Shown here in pieces: positions 28,543 through 37,522 of a stretch of 64,000 nt of DNA; position 1 is the first letter of the stretch; every line of letters starts with the position of its first letter. Source of the DNA: Acidobacteriota bacterium. GTDB lineage: Bacteria; Acidobacteriota; Vicinamibacteria; Vicinamibacterales; UBA2999. A program made the position numbers and the translations under genes. Where the stretch lies: positions 1 to 64,000 of the forward strand of contig JAGNJW010000019.1 in assembly GCA_018000455.1 (NCBI GenBank), written 5' to 3'. The notes under the pieces were generated by a model. It was not told the origin of the DNA. It worked only from the letters and a program-made list of their open reading frames with translations, and ran no database searches.

Positions 28543-30468
28543 ATGATTACGGTCACGCTCCCCGACGGCTCCAGCCGGCAGGTGGCGGCCGGCACGCCCG
28601 CCGGCGCCATCGCGGCCGATATCTCACCTCGCCTCGCCCAGGCCGCCCTGGCCGCGGTGGTCGATGACCAGCTCGTCGACCTCAGTCATCCGCTCGCCAC
28701 GGACACGCGCGTCCGGATCGTGACCGACAAGAGCCCCGAAGCGCTCGCGCTCTGCCGTCACTCGACGGCACATCTCATGGCAGCGGCCGTGACGGCGCTC
28801 TTCCCGGGCGCGCAGTGCGGCATCGGCCCGGCCATCGACGAGGGCTATTTCTACGACTTCGTCGTGCCGCAACCGTTCGTGCCGGAGGATCTCGAACGCA
28901 TCGAGGCCAAGATGCGCGAGCTGGCGGCGCAGGACCTGGTATACGAGCGGCAGCTGTGGCCGCGCGACGAGGCGCTGGCATTCTTTGCCGCGCGCGGCGA
29001 GCCGCTCAAGGTACAGCTCATCGAGGAGAAGACGGCCGGCCAGAGCCACGTCTCCTGCTACACGATCAAGGACCGCGACACGTTCGTCGACTTCTGCGTC
29101 GGCCCCCACGTGCCGAGCACGTCCCGCCTCAAGGCGTTCAAGGTGCTCTCGACGTCGAGCGCCTACTGGAAGGGCGACGCGAAGGGCCAGCCGATGCAGC
29201 GCCTCTACGGCACGGCCTTCCTCTCGCAGAAGGATCTCGATCAGCACCTGATGCGCCTCGAGGAGGCGAAGAAGCGCGATCACCGCAAGGTCGGCAAGGA
29301 ACTCGGGCTCTTCACCTTCCACCACTTCGCGCCGGGCGCCACGTTCTGGCTCGCCAAGGGCGCCACGCTCTACAACACCCTGGCCGACTACATGCGCTCG
29401 CGGCTCTTCCCGGCCGGCTACGTCGAGGTGAAGACGCCGATCATCTTCAACAAGGGCCTGTGGGAGACCTCCGGCCACTGGTCGCACTACCGCGAGAACA
29501 TGTTCCTCGTGAAGTCGGCCGACGGCGAGGAGATGGGTCTCAAGCCCATGAACTGCCCCGGCCACATGCTTGTGTTCGGCAGCGAAAAGCGCAGCTACAA
29601 GGACTTGCCGCTGCGCCTCCACGAGCAGACGCCCCTGCACCGCAACGAGGCCTCCGGCGTGCTCGCCGGCCTCACCCGCGTGCGCCAGTTCTCACAGGAC
29701 GACGCCCACTGCTTCGTGACCGAGGACCAGATCGGCTCCGAGGCCGAGGCCCTGCTGAAGCTCGTCCAGGGGGTCTATCGTGACTTCGGCCTGGAATACA
29801 CGGCCAAGCTCGCCACCCGGCCCGAGAAGTTCCTCGGCGAGGTGGCCACCTGGGACAAGGCCGAGGCAGCCCTCCGCCAGGCCCTCGACAACGCCGGCCA
29901 GCCCTACCTGCTCGAGGCCGGTGAAGGCGCGTTCTACGGGCCGAAGATCGACTTCGACATCACCGACGCCCTCGGCCGGAAGTGGCAGTGCGGCACCATC
30001 CAGCTCGACTACCAGATTCCGGCCCGCTTCGAGCTCTCCTACGTGGGCCCCGACAACGCCCCGCACATGCCGGTGGTGATCCACCGTGCCATCTTCGGCA
30101 GTTTCGAGCGCTTCATCGGCATCCTGATCGAGCACTTCGCCGGGGCGTTCCCCCTGTGGCTGGCGCCGATCCAGGTGACGGTGCTGCCCATCACCGACCG
30201 TGCCAACGCCTATGCCCAGGAGGTCCTGGCGGCGCTCAAGACGGCCGGCCTGCGGGCGACGCTCGACCAGCGTCCCGAGAAGGTCAACTACAAGATTCGG
30301 GAAGCCCAGCTGCAGAAAGTGCCCTACATGCTGGTCATTGGCGACCGTGAGGCGGCCGACCGGGCCGTGGCGGTGCGCAGCCGCTCGAAGGGCGACCTCG
30401 GAGCCACCCCACTGGCGACCTTCGTGGCGGAAGCCCTTGCCGAGGTTACCGAGAAGCGGCTATCCTAA
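28543..30468 (+). CDS. thrS: Threonyl-tRNA synthetase
   Basis: A 641-residue class II synthetase in the full bacterial arrangement. TGS domain (residues 1-62, MITVTLPDGSSRQV), editing domain with HSTAHLMAAAV (HxxxH, about 71) and CVGPHVPST, catalytic core with motif 2 (LHRNEASGVLAGLTRVRQFSQDDAH) and the zinc-ligand region KPMNCPGHMLVFGS, and the anticodon-binding domain (VTVLPITDRANAYAQEVL). An in-frame ATG or GTG five codons upstream is less likely because the TGS domain starts at MITVTL. No T-box-like leader is seen. First gene of the thrS-infC-rpmI-rplT block. Confidence 0.97.
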   Translation: MITVTLPDGSSRQVAAGTPAGAIAADISPRLAQAALAAVVDDQLVDLSHPLATDTRVRIVTDKSPEALALCRHSTAHLMAAAVTALFPGAQCGIGPAIDEGYFYDFVVPQPFVPEDLERIEAKMRELAAQDLVYERQLWPRDEALAFFAARGEPLKVQLIEEKTAGQSHVSCYTIKDRDTFVDFCVGPHVPSTSRLKAFKVLSTSSAYWKGDAKGQPMQRLYGTAFLSQKDLDQHLMRLEEAKKRDHRKVGKELGLFTFHHFAPGATFWLAKGATLYNTLADYMRSRLFPAGYVEVKTPIIFNKGLWETSGHWSHYRENMFLVKSADGEEMGLKPMNCPGHMLVFGSEKRSYKDLPLRLHEQTPLHRNEASGVLAGLTRVRQFSQDDAHCFVTEDQIGSEAEALLKLVQGVYRDFGLEYTAKLATRPEKFLGEVATWDKAEAALRQALDNAGQPYLLEAGEGAFYGPKIDFDITDALGRKWQCGTIQLDYQIPARFELSYVGPDNAPHMPVVIHRAIFGSFERFIGILIEHFAGAFPLWLAPIQVTVLPITDRANAYAQEVLAALKTAGLRATLDQRPEKVNYKIREAQLQKVPYMLVIGDREAADRAVAVRSRSKGDLGATPLATFVAEALAEVTEKRLS

Positions 30469-30492
30469 ACTCTTTCCGTCTGGAGGCTGAGT

Positions 30493-31095
30493 ATCGCATT
30501 CGATCGCAACCGCTCCGGTCGTCGTGACGACCGCGTCCGCACCAACGAACGCATCCGGGTCCGCGAGATCCGGGTGATCGACGAAACGGGCCAGCAATTG
30601 GGCATCATGCCGCCGCCGCAGGCGCTGACGATTGCCAGGTCCAAAGGACTCGACCTCGTGGAGATCTCCCCCACCGCCGTGCCGCCGGTCTGCCGGATCA
30701 TGGACTACGGGAAGTATCAGTACCAGGAGGCCAAGCGGGCACGCGAAGCGAAGAAGCACCAGAAGGTGATCGAGGTCAAGGAGATCAAGTTCCGTCCCAA
30801 GGTGGACGAACACGATTACCAGTTCAAGAAGAAGCACATCGAGCGCTTCCTCGAAGAAGGCGACAAGGTCAAGGCGACGGTGTTCTTCCGTGGGCGCGAG
30901 ATGGCGCACCCGGAGATCGGGCACCGCATCCTGACGCGCCTCATCGAGGACCTGACCGAGGTGGCCCTGCCCGAGACGATGCCCCGGCAGGAAGGCAACC
31001 AGATGCACACGATCCTGACGCAGAAACGCAGCAGCAAGCCAGCCGCCCGCACGGCGCGGCCGGCCGAAGGTGACGAAGAGAGGGCGGGGAGTTAG
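30493..31095 (+). CDS. infC: Translation initiation factor IF-3 (ATC start)
   Basis: A 200-residue IF-3 that binds the 30S subunit and polices start-codon choice. The first residues are [13 protein letters not shown], then the conserved [50 protein letters not shown] and the C-domain [18 protein letters not shown] start at the GTG at 30574 would delete the conserved N-terminal helix. The ATC at 30493 lies 6 bases after the Shine-Dalgarno GGAGG (30482-30486). infC genes classically use ATT/ATC/ATA starts, through which IF-3 represses its own translation. The last residues are a variable basic tail. Confidence 0.93.
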   Translation: MAFDRNRSGRRDDRVRTNERIRVREIRVIDETGQQLGIMPPPQALTIARSKGLDLVEISPTAVPPVCRIMDYGKYQYQEAKRAREAKKHQKVIEVKEIKFRPKVDEHDYQFKKKHIERFLEEGDKVKATVFFRGREMAHPEIGHRILTRLIEDLTEVALPETMPRQEGNQMHTILTQKRSSKPAARTARPAEGDEERAGS

Positions 31096-31099
31096 AGCG

Positions 31100-31297
31100 A
31101 TGCCGAAGATGAAGAGCCACCGGGGCGCCGCCAAGCGCTTCAAGAAGACCGGCACGGGCAAGTTCGTCCGCGCCGCCGCCTTCAAGCGCCATCAGTTGAC
31201 GTGCAAGTCGACCCAGATGAAGCGTCACGCGCGCGGCAACAAGCTGGTCTCGGATTCCGAGCAGGCCAAACTGCGCCGCATGCTGCCCTACGACTAG
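31100..31297 (+). CDS. rpmI: Ribosomal protein L35
   Basis: A 65-residue L35: [20 protein letters not shown] at the start, [20 protein letters not shown] in the middle, LRRMLPYD at the end. It starts 4 bases after infC in the conserved infC-rpmI-rplT order. Downstream is an unusual 84-base heptamer inverted repeat before rplT. Confidence 0.97.
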   Translation: MPKMKSHRGAAKRFKKTGTGKFVRAAAFKRHQLTCKSTQMKRHARGNKLVSDSEQAKLRRMLPYD

Positions 31298-31302
31298 TAC
31301 GA

Positions 31303-31386
31303 CGGGGAGCAGGGAGCAGGGAGCAGGGAGCAGGAAAGACACTGGCAGCGTTTCCCTGCTCCCCGCTCCCGGCTCCCCGCTCCCTG
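31303..31386. repeat. GGGAGCA heptamer array forming a long imperfect inverted repeat
   Basis: Left arm at 31304-31337 has four tandem GGGAGCA copies followed by GGAAA. The right arm at 31351-31385 is the complement with small variations (CCCTGCTCCCCGCTCCCGGC). RNA from this region could fold into a stem of about 30 base pairs with a 13-base loop. It sits inside the infC-rpmI-rplT operon, where other bacteria place L20/IF-3-related regulation, but a terminator or a dispersed repeat is equally possible. Confidence 0.8.
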
Positions 31387-31494
31387 ACATGATGACCGGC
31401 GGTTAGGGCACTTCCGTCATCGCGTCACGGTCCCCCAGAATCTTGCGGGACCAAGTCCGACACCATCGGCCCCTAACCGCTCACCGGAGTCACA

Positions 31495-31857
31495 ATGCCT
31501 CGCGTCAAACGCGGCACGGTACGTCGTGCCAAGCGGAAGAAGCTCGAAAAACTCACCAAGGGCTACTTCCAGAACAAGTCCAAGCTCTACAAGTTCATGA
31601 AGGAAGCGGCCGACAAGGCAGGCGTTTACGCCTATGCCGGCCGTAAGCAGAAGAAGCGCGACTACCGCAGCCTGTGGGTGATGCGCATCAACGCGGCCGC
31701 CCGGGAGCACGGGCTGTCCTACAGCGTCTTCATCAAGGGCATCAAGGCGGCCGGCATCGAGCTCGATCGCAAAAGCCTGGCGGAACTGGCGGCGCGCGAC
31801 GCGGCCGCCTTTGCCGTCATCGCCGCCAAGGCCAAGGCCGCGGCGGGCGTGGCCTGA
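31495..31857 (+). CDS. rplT: Ribosomal protein L20
   Basis: A 120-residue L20: [60 protein letters not shown] and the C-domain [20 protein letters not shown], followed by a short Ala/Lys tail. L20 binds 23S rRNA early in 50S assembly and in many bacteria feeds back on its operon. It is separated from rpmI by 197 bases containing the heptamer inverted repeat, an unusually long gap for this pair. Confidence 0.97.
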   Translation: MPRVKRGTVRRAKRKKLEKLTKGYFQNKSKLYKFMKEAADKAGVYAYAGRKQKKRDYRSLWVMRINAAAREHGLSYSVFIKGIKAAGIELDRKSLAELAARDAAAFAVIAAKAKAAAGVA

Positions 31858-31866
31858 GACGATCGG

Positions 31867-31905
31867 CTAGCCGCTCGCGGCTAGAGACGCGGCCGTCACA
31901 CGGCC
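31867..31905 (+). promoter_or_regulatory. Two small hairpins after rplT
   Basis: CTAGCCG-CTCG-CGGCTAG (31867-31884) and GGCCGT-CAC-ACGGCC (31891-31905) are perfect 7- and 6-bp stems immediately after the rplT stop. Together with the stronger hairpin at 31911-31946 they make three stems in 80 bases before pheS. Their role (attenuation, termination or RNA stability) cannot be decided from sequence. Confidence 0.4.
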
Positions 31906-31910
31906 AGTTC

Positions 31911-31946
31911 AAAGCACCAGAGACGGGCTCCCGTTCTTGGTGCTTT
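31911..31946 (+). terminator. Hairpin terminator between rplT and pheS
   Basis: AAAGCACCA at 31911-31919 pairs with TGGTGCTTT at 31938-31946, with an inner ACGGG/CCCGT stem and a run of T at the 3' side. It has the shape of a rho-independent terminator for the infC-rpmI-rplT unit. Because pheST follows, an attenuator role is conceivable, but I see no Phe-rich leader peptide. Confidence 0.6.
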
Positions 31947-32042
31947 TCGCTGTACGCGTCACACCTCGGATCCAGCCGCGAGCCCACGTGGCCAAAGCCG
32001 CCCACTCCTCGTCGCGACCTCCAGCCGCTAGAATAGGGTCCC

Positions 32043-33164
32043 ATGTCGTCACTCGATGAGCTGACACGGCTCATTTCCACGCACGAAGAGACCTTCCGAC
32101 GCGCGCTCGAGGAAGCCGATGCCGTCGCTCCCGCCTCTCGCACGAGCGCGATCGACGGGCTGAAGGTGGCCTGGACGGGACGCAAGTCTGGCAGAATCGC
32201 CGAGCTGATGGCGCACCTGCCGTCGCTGCCGCCAGCGGATCGCAAGGCGTTCGGACAGCAGGTCAACGCGCTCAAGGTCACCGTGGAACAGGCGCTGGCC
32301 GAGCGGGACGCGGCGCTCGCCGCCACGCGCCGCCCCGCCGACGCGGTCGACATCACGCTGCCCGGCCGCGCGCCGGCCATCGGCCATCGTCATCCGCTCA
32401 GCCTCGTCCGCGAGGAGGTGCAGCAGATCTTCACCCGGCTCGGTTATCAGGTGCTCGAAGGCCCGGAGATCGAGGACGACTACCACAACTTCGAAGCGCT
32501 CAACATGCCCGACGAGCATCCCGCGCGCGACATGCAGGACACGCTGTATCTCGCTTCGCCGGTGCAGGCCGCGCCGCTCACGCCGTGGGCGGCAGCAACG
32601 GCACCGCGCGCCCGCGGCCCGCAGCCGCTGACGCTGTTGCGCACGCACACGTCGGCCATGCAGATCCGCTACATGGAGCAGCACGCACCGCCGGTGCGGC
32701 TGGTGGCGATCGGCCCCGTCTACCGGCGCGACAACCTCGATCTCACGCATACGCCGATGTTCCACCAGTGTGAAGGTCTCGTCGTCGGCAAGGGCATCAC
32801 GCTGGCGCACTTGAAGGGCACGCTGCTCGCCATGGCCGAAGCTCTCTTCGGCGCCGGCACCAGTGTGCGCTTCCGTCCGAGCTTCTTCCCCTACACCGAG
32901 CCGAGCGCGGAGGTGGACGTGGCCTGCATCCGCTGCCGGGGCGCCGGTTGCCCGGTCTGCAAGCACACCGGTTGGCTCGAAATTCTCGGCAGCGGTATGG
33001 TGCATCCTGCCGTCTTCGAGGCGGTCGGCTACGACCCCGCCGAGGTGACGGGCTTCGCATTCGGCATGGGCATCGAGCGGGTGGCGATGCTCAAGTGGGA
33101 CGTCGGCGACATCCGCCTCTTCTACGAGAACGACCTGCGCTTCCTGGAGCAGTTCTCCGTATGA
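32043..33164 (+). CDS. pheS: Phenylalanyl-tRNA synthetase alpha subunit
   Basis: A 373-residue class II catalytic subunit. An N-terminal coiled-coil (residues 1-100) is followed by [20 protein letters not shown], motif 1 ([27 protein letters not shown]), motif 2 ([15 protein letters not shown]) with a Pro/Ala-rich insertion before it, and motif 3 ([19 protein letters not shown]). A four-Cys loop ([19 protein letters not shown], about 299-317) is as in many bacterial PheS. It works as the (alpha-beta)2 enzyme with pheT. Its stop overlaps the pheT start by 4 bases (ATGA). Confidence 0.97.
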   Translation: MSSLDELTRLISTHEETFRRALEEADAVAPASRTSAIDGLKVAWTGRKSGRIAELMAHLPSLPPADRKAFGQQVNALKVTVEQALAERDAALAATRRPADAVDITLPGRAPAIGHRHPLSLVREEVQQIFTRLGYQVLEGPEIEDDYHNFEALNMPDEHPARDMQDTLYLASPVQAAPLTPWAAATAPRARGPQPLTLLRTHTSAMQIRYMEQHAPPVRLVAIGPVYRRDNLDLTHTPMFHQCEGLVVGKGITLAHLKGTLLAMAEALFGAGTSVRFRPSFFPYTEPSAEVDVACIRCRGAGCPVCKHTGWLEILGSGMVHPAVFEAVGYDPAEVTGFAFGMGIERVAMLKWDVGDIRLFYENDLRFLEQFSV

Positions 33165-35251
33165 AGGTCCTGTACTCGTGGCTCCGCGACTTCGTGGACG
33201 TCGCCGATGGGCCGGCCGAGGTCGGGCGGCGGCTGTCGCTGCGCGGCCTCGCGCTGGAAGGGATTGAACCGGCGCCGCCGGGCGATGCGGCGCCAGGACA
33301 GCCGGCGATCGAGGGCGACGCCGTCCTCGACTTCGACGTCACCGCCAACCGGCCCGACTGCATGTCGGTCGTGGGCATCGCGCGCGAAATCGCGGCCGTC
33401 TACCGCCTACCGCTGCGCCTGCCCGCACCCGACGCGCCGTCGTACCTGCGCGCCGCCGCCCTCGCTAAAGCCGATCGCACCACGTTCTCGGTGACGCTCG
33501 ACGCTCCCGAGTTGTGTCCGCGCTATGTCGGGGCCGGGGCGACCGTAAAGATCGCACCTTCGCCCGGCTGGATGCAGCGCCGCCTGCTCGCGCTCGGCGT
33601 GCGCCCGATCAGCAACGTCGTCGACGTCACCAACTACGTGCTCCTCGAACTCGGACAGCCGATGCACGCCTTCGACCACACCCGGCTGGCCGGCAATGCC
33701 ATCGTCGTGCGCACGGCCCGCGCCGGCGAGGGCCTGACCACGCTCGACGGCAAGGCGCGCACGCTGTCGCCGGCCATGCTCGTCATCGCCGACGCCGAAC
33801 GCGCCGCCGCCATTGGCGGCGTGATGGGCGGCCTCGACTCCGAGGTGCACGCCGGCACCACGCGCATCGTGTTCGAGAGCGCATGGTTCACACCGGGATC
33901 GGTGCGCGCCACGAGCAAGGCACTCGGTCTGCGTTCGGAGGCCTCGATGCGCTTCGAGCGCGGCGCCGATCCGACCGGTGCCGCGCTCGGCATGGCGCGC
34001 GCCTGCGCCCTGCTCGAGTTCATCGGCGCGGGCACGGCCGACGGCACGATGGTCGACCAGCAGGCGCGGCCGTTCGAACGCCGCCTCGTGCCGCTGAGGC
34101 ACGACCACGTCGAAGGCCTGCTGGGCATGCCCGTCCCGATCGTCGACGTGGAGCGCATCCTCGCAGCGCTCGGGTTCACGACGGCCGCCGAGGCCGCCGG
34201 CAGCGCCTGGAGCGTCGCGGTGCCGGGCTGGCGGCCCGACATCGCTCGGCCGGAGGACCTCATCGAAGAAGTGGGACGGCATTACGGTTTCGAGCATCTG
34301 CCGGCGACGTTCCCGCCGGTGCACCAGGCGCCGCCGCCATCGGACGCGCGCATCGCTCGCGACGCCGCGGCCCGCCGCGCCATGCTCGCCATGGGCTTCT
34401 CGGAAGCCATCAGCTTCGCCTTCATCGAGGCGGCAGCCGCGGCGGCCTTCAGCGACGGCGGCGCGCCGATCGCCCTCGCCAATCCGTTGTCGGAGACCTT
34501 CGCCGTGATGCGACCCAGCGTCTTGGCGGGTGTCGTCGACGCGGTGAGCCACAACCGCCGGCACGGCCGGCGCGACGTGCGCCTGTTCGAGATCGCGACC
34601 GCCTTCGGCGCCGACGGCGAACGTCGATCGCTGGCCGCTGCCTGGACGGGTGACGCGGCCGGCGAGCACTGGAGCGGTGGAGGTCGCGAGGTCGATTTCT
34701 TCGACCTGAAGGGCGCCGTCGAGCAGGTCGGCGCCGCCCTCGGCGTCGCCCTCGCGTTCGAGCTCGTCGAGCCACCGTACCTGGTGGCCGGACGGGCGGC
34801 CGGCGTCCTGGCCGGCGCCCGCTCGGTCGGCGTGTGCGGGCTGCTCTCCCCGTCCCTGGCCGATGCCCGCGGCATTCCACGCGCCGACGGCATCTACGTC
34901 CTCGAACTGAATCTCGACGCCATGGCCGGTGTCGCGCCGCCCGGGGCGACGCGCGTCGTGCCGCTGCCGCGCTTCCCTGCCGTCGTGAGGGATGTGTCGC
35001 TGCTGGTCGACGACTCCTTGTCTAGCGCCACGGTTCGTGACACGATCCGACACGCCGCGCCCGCCACGCTCGTCTCGCTCCGCGAGTTCGATCGCTATCA
35101 GGGCCGCGGTGTGCCGGTCGGCAAGGTCAGTGTGTCGCTGCGACTCACCTTCCGCGCCGACGACCGCACGTTGACCGACGAGGAAGTTGGCACGGCGATG
35201 ACAGCGGTGCTGGCCGCGACGCGGTCGGCCCTGAACGCGGAACAGCGATAG
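33161..35251 (+). CDS. pheT: Phenylalanyl-tRNA synthetase beta subunit, short form
   Basis: A 696-residue PheT; the usual bacterial length is about 790-800. The N-terminal [22 protein letters not shown]...[10 protein letters not shown] is directly followed by [21 protein letters not shown]. The roughly 110-residue EMAP/OB-fold tRNA-binding domain that normally sits between these segments is missing. The B3/B4 editing domain ([23 protein letters not shown]), B5 ([13 protein letters not shown]), the core-like domain ([15 protein letters not shown]) and the C-terminal anticodon-binding FDX domain ([16 protein letters not shown]) are present. The start is fixed by overlap with pheS. Confidence 0.95.
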   Translation: MKVLYSWLRDFVDVADGPAEVGRRLSLRGLALEGIEPAPPGDAAPGQPAIEGDAVLDFDVTANRPDCMSVVGIAREIAAVYRLPLRLPAPDAPSYLRAAALAKADRTTFSVTLDAPELCPRYVGAGATVKIAPSPGWMQRRLLALGVRPISNVVDVTNYVLLELGQPMHAFDHTRLAGNAIVVRTARAGEGLTTLDGKARTLSPAMLVIADAERAAAIGGVMGGLDSEVHAGTTRIVFESAWFTPGSVRATSKALGLRSEASMRFERGADPTGAALGMARACALLEFIGAGTADGTMVDQQARPFERRLVPLRHDHVEGLLGMPVPIVDVERILAALGFTTAAEAAGSAWSVAVPGWRPDIARPEDLIEEVGRHYGFEHLPATFPPVHQAPPPSDARIARDAAARRAMLAMGFSEAISFAFIEAAAAAAFSDGGAPIALANPLSETFAVMRPSVLAGVVDAVSHNRRHGRRDVRLFEIATAFGADGERRSLAAAWTGDAAGEHWSGGGREVDFFDLKGAVEQVGAALGVALAFELVEPPYLVAGRAAGVLAGARSVGVCGLLSPSLADARGIPRADGIYVLELNLDAMAGVAPPGATRVVPLPRFPAVVRDVSLLVDDSLSSATVRDTIRHAAPATLVSLREFDRYQGRGVPVGKVSVSLRLTFRADDRTLTDEEVGTAMTAVLAATRSALNAEQR

Positions 35252-35268
35252 TCGCGGAAGGTCAGACG

Positions 35269-35538
35269 ATGGCGAAGACGATGGCAGGCGTGGAACCGTT
35301 CGACCGGCTCGAAGAGAAGATCAAGCTGCTCGTCAGCACGATCGCGCGCCTGAAGGGTGAACACACGCGCCTTAGCGAAGACAACGGGCGGCTCCAGCGC
35401 GAGATCGCCGCGCTCACCGAGCGCGCGACCCAGGCCGAGTCCGCCGGATCGGAAGTTACCGCGCTCAAGGAAGAGCGCGACCTCATCCGGAGCCGCGTGG
35501 GCGAAATCCTCGCCGAGCTCGACACCCTGAAGCTGTAG
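35269..35538 (+). CDS. ZapB-like coiled-coil protein
   Basis: An 89-residue, almost fully helical protein: EPFDRLEEKIKLLVSTIARL, then EHTRLSEDNGRLQREIAALT and a final RSRVGEILAELDTLKL. Heptads of hydrophobics and many Glu/Arg indicate a two-stranded coiled-coil like ZapB, which bundles FtsZ-ring components. It lies 10 bases before zapA, and a small coiled-coil gene upstream of zapA is a recurrent arrangement after pheT. The assignment is by architecture and context, since ZapB sequences are poorly conserved. Confidence 0.65.
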   Translation: MAKTMAGVEPFDRLEEKIKLLVSTIARLKGEHTRLSEDNGRLQREIAALTERATQAESAGSEVTALKEERDLIRSRVGEILAELDTLKL

Positions 35539-35547
35539 CGTACTGCC

Positions 35548-35853
35548 ATGGCCGAGCCGCGTGTCGTGCACGTCGAGGTGAACGGGCAGCGGTATCCCAT
35601 CCGTAGCTCCCTCGACCCGTCGTACGTCCAGGAACTGGCGTCCTACGTCGACCGCAAGCTGAAGGTGGCCTTCGACTCCGCACCCTCGAGCGACACGCTC
35701 GGCCTGGCAATCCTGGCCGCGCTCAACATCGCCGATGAGTTCTTTCGCGCCCGCGACTCCCAAGTGCAGGTCGATGGCTCGGTGGCGGCGCGCGCCGGCG
35801 AACTCGAGCGGATCGTCGATCAGGCCCTCGAACTAGCCGAACCCCGCCGCTAG
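35548..35853 (+). CDS. zapA: Cell division protein ZapA
   Basis: A 101-residue ZapA. The N-terminal strand-rich head (HVEVNGQRYPIRSSLDPSYV) is followed by ELASYVDRKLKVAFDSAPSS, LGLAILAALNIADEFFRARD, and a C-terminal helix. ZapA promotes FtsZ bundling at the division site. It sits after pheT and the ZapB-like gene in a pheS-pheT-zapB-zapA order shared by many bacteria. In proteobacteria the 6S RNA gene follows zapA; here 6S is 2.7 kb downstream. Confidence 0.9.
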   Translation: MAEPRVVHVEVNGQRYPIRSSLDPSYVQELASYVDRKLKVAFDSAPSSDTLGLAILAALNIADEFFRARDSQVQVDGSVAARAGELERIVDQALELAEPRR

Positions 35854-35973
35854 TCCCGCAACCGGCGCTCCACATTCCGGCCGCCCTGGCTCAACTGGGC
35901 ACTGGCCTCGACTGGCGTGGTTCCGCTAGGATGGTCTCCGTTTGTCACCGGGGTCCCGCCCCAAGGAGTTGGG

Positions 35974-37503
35974 ATGACTGCTCGACGTCTGCGTTCGTGG
36001 TCGTTCGCGCTCGCCATCGGCACCTTCGCCGCCTCGGCCCTCTCGCCGGCTGCTGTGCAGGCCCAACCGCCCGCGGCGCCGCCGGCCGAGGTGACCTTTG
36101 CCAAGCACATCGCGCCCATTCTCCAGCGCAGCTGTGAGAACTGCCACCGCACGGGCGGCGTCGCGCCGATGGCCCTGCAGACCTACGAGCAGGCGCGGCC
36201 GTGGGCGCGCTCGATCAAGGCGCGCACGGGCATCGGCCCGCGGGCCGGCGTGATGCCGCCGTGGTACGTCGAGAAAGAGATCGGCATCCAGCACTTCAAG
36301 AACGACCCCTCGCTCTCGGACGAGGAGATCTCGCTCATCGCGAAATGGGCCGACACTGGCGCCGCGCGCGGCAACCCGGCCGATCTGCCGGCGGCGCGCG
36401 TGTGGAACGACTCCACGCGCTGGTCGATCGGGGAACCCGACCTCGTCGTGCGCACGTCCGACATCCTGGTCAAGGGCGCCGCTCCGGACTGGTGGGGCGA
36501 GATTCCGCCAACCCGGACCGGCCTCACCGAAGATCGCTATGTCTCGGCTCTCGAAGTGCGCGAAGTGAACGACGTCGATTCGGCCGGCACCGGCCGCGAG
36601 ACGGTCGGCGGCCGCTACGTGTTCCACCACATGATCTGGAGCACGCGCGTCATCGACGCTCCCGACGAGCCGATCAATCCCAACGAGCCGTTCAGCCTGG
36701 CCGCGCTCTTCGGCGTCACCCCCGGCACCACCACCTGGCCGGTGCATGAGGTCGGCCGCGAAGCCGACTTCTTCGACCCCAAGTCGGCACGCCTGCTCAA
36801 GGCCGGCGCGTCGGTCGTCTCCGACTCGATCCACCTGCACTCCAATGGCCGCGACACCAAGGCGCACCTCGAAATCGGCTTCAAGTTCATGCCCAAGGGC
36901 TACAAGCCCGAGTACCGCACCTCCAACGTCAGCCTCGGCAACGGCGTCGACATCGACATCAGGGGCATGGACGCCAGCCAACAGCTCAATGCCTACGCCG
37001 TGCTGACCGAGCACACCAAGATCCTGTCCTTCGAGCCGCACCTGCATGCGCCTGGCTCGCGCATGTGCCTGGAAGCGTCGTGGGGCTACACCGTCGAGAC
37101 CATCAACTGCGTCGGCTACGACCACAACTGGGTGCGCGGCTACGACTACGACGACGACCATGCGCCGCTGCTGCCCAAGGGGACGGTACTGCACATCGTC
37201 GGTTACATGAACAACTCGCCGACCAACAAGAACGTGCCTGATCCGCGCAACTGGCAAGGCTCCGGGAACCGGTCGGTCGCGAACATGTTCATCGACCTGG
37301 GCAACCGCGTGTCGCTCACCGACGAGCAGTTCCTCGCCGAGATGAAGGCCCGCAAAGAGAAGCTGCAGCTGACCCGCAGCTCCGTCATGATCGGCTGCCC
37401 GTTCTGCAATCTCGACCTGCCCGACGAGATCCCGGCGGCGCCCGGAGCGGCCTCTGCCACGCGTACGCCGCAGCCGCAACCGCGACAGCAACAGCAGCAC
37501 TGA
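35974..37503 (+). CDS. Secreted c-type cytochrome / copper type II monooxygenase-like fusion
   Basis: A 509-residue exported protein with a signal peptide (about 1-30). The N-terminal c-type heme domain has CENCH at residues 54-58 and the paired APMALQTYEQARPWARSI and MPPW segments. The C-terminal part has the three histidine clusters of the dopamine beta-/peptidylglycine-monooxygenase fold: HHM in VFHHMIWSTR, HLH in DSIHLHSNGRDTKAH, and HLH in FEPHLHAPGSRM. These would bind CuH and CuM copper. The tail contains GCPFC and is Pro/Gln-rich. It probably oxidises a periplasmic or extracellular substrate with heme-fed electrons. The ATG at 35974 is at the signal peptide. Confidence 0.8.
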   Translation: MTARRLRSWSFALAIGTFAASALSPAAVQAQPPAAPPAEVTFAKHIAPILQRSCENCHRTGGVAPMALQTYEQARPWARSIKARTGIGPRAGVMPPWYVEKEIGIQHFKNDPSLSDEEISLIAKWADTGAARGNPADLPAARVWNDSTRWSIGEPDLVVRTSDILVKGAAPDWWGEIPPTRTGLTEDRYVSALEVREVNDVDSAGTGRETVGGRYVFHHMIWSTRVIDAPDEPINPNEPFSLAALFGVTPGTTTWPVHEVGREADFFDPKSARLLKAGASVVSDSIHLHSNGRDTKAHLEIGFKFMPKGYKPEYRTSNVSLGNGVDIDIRGMDASQQLNAYAVLTEHTKILSFEPHLHAPGSRMCLEASWGYTVETINCVGYDHNWVRGYDYDDDHAPLLPKGTVLHIVGYMNNSPTNKNVPDPRNWQGSGNRSVANMFIDLGNRVSLTDEQFLAEMKARKEKLQLTRSSVMIGCPFCNLDLPDEIPAAPGAASATRTPQPQPRQQQQH

Positions 37504-37522
37504 GTCGCCAGGAGCAGACCGC

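Noticed and set aside
35854..35973. Region after zapA examined for 6S RNA, as in proteobacteria
   Set aside because: Only 120 bases with no long imperfect hairpin; the 6S-like structure is at 38541-38745 instead.
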